A stretch of 64,000 bases of DNA, from the NCBI GenBank assembly GCA_016647705.1, contig CM028333.1, positions 13,661,616 through 13,725,615 on the forward strand. Direction: 5' to 3'. Origin of the DNA: Eucommia ulmoides (Eukaryota > Streptophyta > Magnoliopsida > Garryales > Eucommiaceae). Of this stretch, positions 57,703 to 64,000 are shown piece by piece; within the stretch, counting starts at the first letter, position 1, and each line of letters begins with the position of its first letter. The position numbers and the translations under genes were made by a program. The notes under the pieces are model-generated. The model made no database searches, was not told the origin of the DNA, and worked only from the letters and a program-made list of their open reading frames with translations.

Positions 57703-59040
57703 ATTTTTCATTCATAATCATTAACATCTTCAAATCTAACTTGAGGGATCAAATGTGCAATTTGAAAAATTTCAGAGACAAAAATGTAATTTTATCTTTT
57801 GATTTTTGATTTTTAATAGGGAGATACTATTGGCACTCCAATTATATACTCTTGCATTCTCATTTTTTGTGTGATTTTTTTTAACCAAAATGTTCTTTAT
57901 AAATTATTTTCAGATCGTTTACAAATATACGACCAAAATTATTTCAAATATTTGTTTTGGAAATAAAAACAAAGATACGAGGTTAAAAAAATTTGTTTCT
58001 TCCCCAAAATACAAATATTTTTTACTCTCATATTTTTACTTCTATTTTGATAATAAAAGTAGTTTTTTTTTAATAAATAAAAGCATGTGTGTGACAAAAG
58101 TCGGTTTTTAGGATTTTATTTCGATTTGGGTAATGGAGATCATTTTTTTCTCAAATTTTTGTTTATGCGTTAGAGTAGAACTATATTTTTAATTATTTTA
58201 TTCTTATATTAAAATACTAGGGATTTTTTTTTTAATTTATAAGTATAAAAAAATAATAAATAAAAAAATTAACAAATTAAGTGCAAATGAAAAACTTAAA
58301 AGAGTACAAATATAATTTACTTTAACCGTCTTAAAAATGAAGGTTGAAATTTTTGGGAAAAAAATTCCTCCCACCATTTTTATAATTTAATCTCATTATT
58401 TCCTCAAATTAATCTCATCCTTTACCTAAAACACATTTAAAAAAAGTGTCTAATAGTTTGGGATTATTTTTTAATAACACATTTAAAAAAAATATTAAAA
58501 TAATTTATAATTGGCATTTTCATAAAAAGAAATAAAACAAATAAAAGAGTGTGGAATAGAAAACTTGGAGTGGCAATAGCAGCTCCCTTTCATTGTTATA
58601 AATATTGGGCAATGTGGATGATGATGATTATTTGGATTTACAATGATAAAATTCTGTCTTAATTGAAAATCGCCTAAATACATTCAATATAATCAAGTTA
58701 ATGAACATCGACGGTTTTGACTTTTGACACATTCAAATATATTGAAGTGGGGGGTAGTTCAGCAATTTTCATTTTTATAATTTTCTTTTATTGATAAAAA
58801 TAAAAATAAAAAGAAGTTTTGGTAATAAAAAAAAAATTGTTCACGTTCTCTTTCTATTTTTTCCCTCAAAATACAACAAATAGAAAAGAAAAAATTATGA
58901 GTTTTTTATTTTATAATCCTCATTTAAAAGATCATCTAGAAAAAATACATTTTTTAACTGTTTACTCATAATTCAGACCACACAGTACAACCAATTAAGT
59001 TTTTAGTTCTCTAGCAGACAAAATAGGACGTAAAAAGATA
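57703..59040. other. Gene-free AT-rich stretch
   Basis: No coding, RNA or repeat structure recognised. Confidence 0.4.
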
Positions 59041-59207
59041 CATATACCCCTCTCTATCATATTTACGTTAACTATCTTTTTTTTTTATCTCTGTTCCACA
59101 ATCCTCATTCTCTCTCTAAACCCTACCCATGACGTTGTGGTTCACTCTCTCTAAACCTTACCCACAACAATATCTGTGGGTTTCACTTTTTCACCTTCCC
59201 TTCCATT

Positions 59208-59405
59208 GTGGATTACATCCGGGGTTTGAAGCCGATGAAGTCGCCGAACGCCGACCTCGGTGTCGATGGGATGATCAGCGTCATCGCCCATGAGATTGCG
59301 GAGGTGTCGACGAACCCGTTGGTGAACGCTTGGTACGCGAGCATTGACCCTATTTTTCCGGTGGAAATCGCCGATCTTTGCGAGGGCATTTACGGAACAG
59401 GAGAT
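59208..59405 (+). pseudogene. EXORDIUM / PHI-1-like gene fragment
   Basis: An open segment reads [20 protein letters not shown], then [20 protein letters not shown] and [16 protein letters not shown], the conserved part near the C-terminal third of EXORDIUM-like (phosphate-induced 1) secreted proteins, which promote cell expansion. It then departs into unrelated residues and stops at 59462, where the family would continue with the GGGGSYTG region. There is no signal peptide or N-terminal domain upstream. It is a truncated or captured copy. Confidence 0.8.
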
Positions 59406-59462
59406 TATGTGTTCTATTGTTGTTTTTTGAACTGGATTTGTTGTTTTCCGTGGGTGATTTGA

Positions 59463-59893
59463 GACGACGATGGTTTTGAGACCACCGCCGAGACGGAGCA
59501 CACCCAAGACTACCGCCGTTAGTTCTCTCTCTTCTCTCTCTAAAATCTCGACTGGAATTTCTAGATGATGCTCCGCCGCTCCTCCGTTTCCAACGACGAT
59601 GGTGGAGAAGCAGACGATGCACCATGTCTCTCTCTCTAAAAACCTTAGGAGAAGCAGACGATGTTCCACCGCGAACTCCGATTGATCATCCGACAGCTCC
59701 ACAGCCGTGGCTATGCGACCAAGTACAGCGGCATAGTAGTTTTGGAAACAAACAATGGCCGCTCACTCACCGTCGAGGTGGATGCTCCGTATCTCCGAGC
59801 AAAAGATGAACGCCATTATGGTCTCTTTCTCTCTTCCTCCTCCTCCTCTCTCTCGGACTTTTATCAGATCTGAGATGTGGTGCCGGCGAAATT
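59463..59893. other. GC-richer sequence after the EXORDIUM-like fragment
   Basis: Frames at 59624-59809 and 59661-59873 are open over 60-70 codons but resemble no family I know. Direct repetition of AGCAGACGATG-CCA (59610 and 59653 areas) suggests local duplication. Confidence 0.35.
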
Positions 59894-61132
59894 GTTAACA
59901 CCCATCGTTAACACCCAACGCCGTCATCGTTGCTGAAAATCGTAAGATTCGACAACTCCTCACTTCATCGTTTTTAGCTTTCGAAACAGAAGTTTCGACG
60001 AAATCGTTAACGTTGATTTTCTATCTTTCTATAAACTAGATCGTTAACGTTAACGTTAGTAGTTGTGTGTTTTTTCACACATGTTTTTTTAAACAATATG
60101 AATGTGTTAACGTTAACACACAAGAAATCCCAAAAAATTTGCATTAACGTTAATGCAAACACGATAAAAACACATATTCAGATTTGAATTGAAAAATTTC
60201 TTAGGGTCTGTTTAGTTGTTCTTGATTTTTTTAAGGAAATTTTCAGATCTAAATTGAAATATTTCAGATCTGAATTGAATTTTGTTGTGGCGTTCAGATC
60301 TTGTTTACTTTGTGCCGCTCATTCTAGGGTTTGTTCAATGTTTTTTGATTGAGTTGAAATATAGATTGATTTTACTCGATGGTAGTGGAGGTGGAGGAAA
60401 ATGTTCATTTTTTTCGTTAACGTTAGTATGTGTGTGTGATTTTTTTTTCCACACGTGTTTTCCAGACAACATAAAATGCGTTAATGTTAACACAGAAAGA
60501 GAGAATAAAAAATATGCATTAACGTTAACGCAAATCGAACCCAAAAATACAATCAGTTCAAAAGGACATAACATGACATTAATATACAAATTTCTAAAAA
60601 ATATAAAAGTATATTAATGCTAAAAGAATATGAAAATGCGTTAGCGTTAACACACAGAAGTCAAAAAATGTACATTAACGTTAACGCACACTTAACTATA
60701 AAAAACAAAACACCACATACGATGTGAAATGCATTAACGTTAATGCACAAAACTATTAAAAATATGTTAACACTAAAAAACACACAACAATGGTTAAAAT
60801 GCATTAACATTTATATGGTATGTTAATGTTAACTCATAAAAAAATTCTAAAAAATAAAGATACATTAACATTAACACACACAAAACAGATGGATAAGATG
60901 CGTTAATGTAAACACACAAAATATGCTAAACATTCAAGCAAAAAATAAAATACATCAGGTGGTGAAAATGAGTTAACGTTAACATAACACACAAAACAGA
61001 TGGAGGAACATGCGTTAACGGGCAAAATAAAAATAAAAAAATGCAATAACGTTAATGTGAATTCAAAATGTAATTTTATAATTTATGTAAGAGGTAGTGG
61101 TTGAACAGTTTTACGTTAACGTTAACACCCTT
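59894..61132. repeat. Degenerate array of GTTAACGTTAAC palindromes
   Basis: The word (C)GTTAACGTTAA(C) or close variants (GCATTAACGTTAATGC) occurs about 25 times, roughly every 40-60 bp, usually followed by CACACAAAA-type spacers. No coding frame makes sense in it. Confidence 0.8.
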
Positions 61133-62212
61133 ACTGTCCAATTTAGTCTTATTGCATAGGACAAAATGACATATTGGTAAATATGAGAGAACAAAATGAT
61201 CAAAATGCAAGGATTTTTTCCTAAAGTTTTTTGAGGACTGAAAACTTATTTATGGCTAGTGGAGGTTTGATTTCTCAATGAGGTTTCTATAGAGGACTAA
61301 ATAATAAAATCCCCAAAAATTATTTGGAGAGATTTTTTTTTTTGTTAATTAGATATATATTAAAATAAGGGGAATAGTCTCCCTTATTACATGCTACAAA
61401 TATGCGAGACCCTGCAGATAATTTTCAACCATTCCAATCCAAAAAACCAAGACAAATCGGGAAGATCCTTGGATGACACATTTTCCAGGGATCTTTGCCC
61501 CGTATTATGTACCGGTATCTAAGTTGAGTCTCTCTCTCCCTACATGTCTCGTCGTTATCTCTCCCTTGAGTTTCGATCTTGCTCAACCCTTCTTCTCTTT
61601 GAATCCTCAACTTTACGACTTCCAGTAAAGAAGAAGGAGGTGGACAACTCTAACTACGGGTGCCACACTTACGCTCACCTTACCCCCAAGAGCCCAAACA
61701 CGCTCCACTCCTAGGGAATATTACCTCGGTTTAAACCCCAAGATTACCCCCAAGAGGAAAAATACTTACCTTGAGTTCGTGATTAATCAAATTTATCCTC
61801 ACAAAGGGACTCGTCTTACAACTTCCAGTGGGAAAGAGGATAACGTATTCTACACCCACCTCAGCCGAAGGGAGAAAGGGACCGAAGGTGGGGAGGTTAT
61901 ATAATTATAATCTTTATTTTTTGGTTTTTAATATTTTTCTTTTTCTTAATTCTTACCAATATTTTAGTTAGGGAAAACTTTCAATTGCACTCTCATTATT
62001 TACAAAAGTAATAAACGCACCATTTGTCCTTTAAAAAATAACACGAACATCACTTGTCATTTGTAAAAGTTAACACGATGACCTCATCAGATTTTCCCCC
62101 TAGTGAACTATGATGATATCATCACATTTTTGACAAATTTACCCATGTTAAAGTTAGTTCTTTGAAGTTCGAAGGAGTAAATATAGACAAGGAGGCTCGA
62201 CGAACTACTATA
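61133..62212. other. Gene-free stretch
   Basis: 61600-61900 is GC-richer and repeats CTTAC-ACTTCCAGT and TTACCCCCAAGAG words twice each, perhaps from an unrecognised repeat. The rest is AT-rich. Confidence 0.35.
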
Positions 62213-62742
62213 TGATTGCGTTTTTTGTTTTGCTTATTGGGATTATTCCCTATAAATCTCAATAGATTTCTCCAACCTAAATCAACACGTCAAATTATCA
62301 AGAGTTCTTTAAACACGTAAATCGCATACCTGGATCCATTGAACAATCGACTACCGATATGAAAATTTGCGATGATCGATCACGAGTAGGACACGGATCA
62401 AGTGGGTACGTGATCTTCCTCAACCAAATCTTTTGAGTTTCTCAATGTGATTATCGATTCTCTTCCAGATGGGGAGAAATGAGCTGCCGTTTGATTTGGT
62501 GTATTGGAGACCATAACCCTAATATTTTCTTTATATATGGTGTGATTAAGGTTCTCATACTTCCCTAATCACCTCATAATAATTCGATATCTGCACATTT
62601 AACCCACATTCTTTCGAGTAGTTTATGAGCTTACCCAAATTAATTAGGTCACTTAATTTTAGCCTATTAAATTTAAATAGAAAATATAATTGAGTTAATA
62701 ATATGTTACCCAAAATAAATTAGGAAATAAAATTTCCTAACA
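62213..62742 (-). repeat. 3' LTR of a copia element
   Basis: On the minus strand it runs TGTTAGGAAATTTTATTTCC (62742) to CGCAATCA (62213), 530 bp, with a TATA box CATATATAAAG near 62535. It is preceded in element sense by the polypurine stretch AAGTGGGTGAT. The matching 5' LTR lies beyond the window. Confidence 0.75.
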
Positions 62743-64000
62743 ATCACCCACTTGGGCTATATATTATTCCTGAAACAATTATATCACAAAATTTCTTAGG
62801 TTCACATCCGTATGCTATTTATCCTTAGACTTCTCCTTAAATAATTTGATCTATCTCATATACTTGCAATGGAATTACCGTAGTTTTTATCACAATACAA
62901 TCATGACTAAAACACGATGATCACTATATTAATACACTCAATGATATAGATCAAATGTGGATGAGTAGTATGGAAATTACATGCAATGTGATATCAGACA
63001 TGCCTATTTCTAACTAATCCAACTTTAGTCTTTAGTGAGATCAATCCTTAGTTTTTTTATCCTTGTGTTAAACCACAATTAGAAAAAACATATTCAAAGT
63101 AAATAAAATTTATTTTATCTACTTTATTCTGCAGAAATCAAATATACATATATAATAAAAGAACATTCAATAGACACAAATTCCCACTAAACCAACACAT
63201 CATCAGATGAAACTACATCCATACGAGCAGTGTGCTCATGAAATACTTTAGGTGACAAACCTTTATTGAGCGGATCCGCAATTATAGAGTTTGTTCCCAT
63301 ATGTTTTATAGATACTATCTTACTCTGAATTCTCTCTTTAGCAACTAGAAACTTGATCGGAATCAGAATACTCAATAATCTCCAAATGATCTGTCTTCCG
63401 ATACATGAGCATGTAATCTTTTGTTTTCTATAAATACCTTATAACCCATTTGGTTGGTTTCTAATGATCCATCCAGGGTTGCTTAAATATTTGCCCAACA
63501 TTCCAAAATATGAACGCTAAATCCGGACGCGTACATACTTGAGCTTACACAAAACTCCCTACTGCCAACACATAAGAAATCTTTTGCATCTCTTTCTTTT
63601 CCATCTCATTTTTGGGGCATTGAGTGAGACTAAACTTGTTTTCTTTTGCGACAGGAATATTTCCTAGTGCAAAATCTTTCATGCTAAATCTAGCAAGCAC
63701 CTTATCGATATAACTCTTTTGTGATAACCCAATGATACCCCCAATAGCGATCTCAGTGTATCTTTATTCCCAATACAAAAGAGGCATCTCCACGATAATT
63801 CGTAGTTAGAAATCTCTTGATTTCGTGCAATAAGCCTATATTGCTGCTAGCCATATGTATGTCATCTACATATAACACTAGAAAAAATGAATTTACTTTC
63901 ACTGAACTTGTGGTATATACAATCATCAAGTGCATTTACCTCAAAACCATATGAGACAATGATTTGATAAAATTTGTGACATTATTAACGGGAAGTTTGT
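62743..64000 (-). mobile_element. 3' part of a degenerate Ty1/copia element, continuing past the window
   Basis: Minus-strand reading from the edge gives reverse transcriptase with VLYVDDIHMASSN (63935-63753), then frame-broken RT/RNase H stretches, and the RNase H end with SIKHMGTNSIIADPLNKGL and KVFHEHTARMDVVSSDDVLV, stopping at 63187. About 440 bp of 3' non-coding sequence lead to the LTR. After the YVDD motif the usual residues between TTNY and GDASFVLG are shortened, which indicates a deletion. It is a different family from the copia in intron 9. Confidence 0.85.

Noticed and set aside
59661-59873. 70-codon frame after the EXORDIUM-like fragment
   Set aside because: Unrecognised, ends in a Ser-rich CT tract, and no continuing exon is visible.
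59894-61132. CRISPR or telomere-like array
   Set aside because: Units are degenerate, spacers similar to each other, and the word is not a plant telomere repeat.

Overview
The window is nuclear DNA of a flowering plant, most likely a eudicot. It is AT-rich, its genes are interrupted by GT-AG introns, and transposon debris separates them. Three protein-coding genes can be supported end to end, and all have plant-specific architectures. (1) A cytokinin-receptor histidine kinase of the AHK4/CRE1/WOL type lies on the minus strand, 20549 down to 5994, in eleven coding exons (974 aa). (2) A single-finger C2H2 protein of the Arabidopsis ZFP4 type lies on the plus strand at 51977-52735 (252 aa), probably with a 5' UTR intron. 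(3) An OBERON3-type PHD-finger gene lies on the minus strand, 56500 down to 53821, in two exons (749 aa). The three share no pathway that can be read from their positions, although cytokinin perception and OBERON proteins both act in meristem and vascular development.

Layout: 1-5990 is gene-free repeat DNA with a tRNA-derived SINE. 5994-21700 holds the receptor gene and its leader. Its introns carry a degenerate 4.9-kb Ty1/copia element in the same sense as the gene (intron 9), a 428-bp TRIM, a second TRIM with a different LTR, a TRIM LTR-plus-PBS remnant and several MITEs. 21.9-49.3 kb has no intact gene and is a layered transposon graveyard. It contains a 1.3-kb foldback element with a 10-bp target duplication, a TIR-flanked element split by a 2.1-kb solo LTR, a broken RNase H-like fragment, and a hAT-type element with 8-bp duplications around a (CT)39 tract. 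It also contains a PIF/Harbinger-type MITE inside a tandem array, a GOS11-like SNARE gene fragment, two more solo LTRs and a 21-base poly-G tract. 49.4-57 kb holds the ZFP4-like and OBE3-like genes. 58.9-61.2 kb carries an EXORDIUM-like gene fragment followed by a long array of GTTAAC palindromes. From 62.2 kb to the window edge lies the 3' part of another copia element on the minus strand, starting with its 530-bp 3' LTR.

The gene models were built by hand from reading frames, splice consensus and remembered family sequences. Every intron phase closes without a stop. Exact transposon boundaries are given only where terminal repeats and target duplications can be seen. No new biochemical system stands out. 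The most distinctive signals are the same-sense retrotransposon between two signalling domains of the receptor, a GC-AG intron and a short uORF in that gene, two solo LTRs with palindrome arrays upstream of their TATA boxes, and captured SNARE and EXORDIUM gene fragments.
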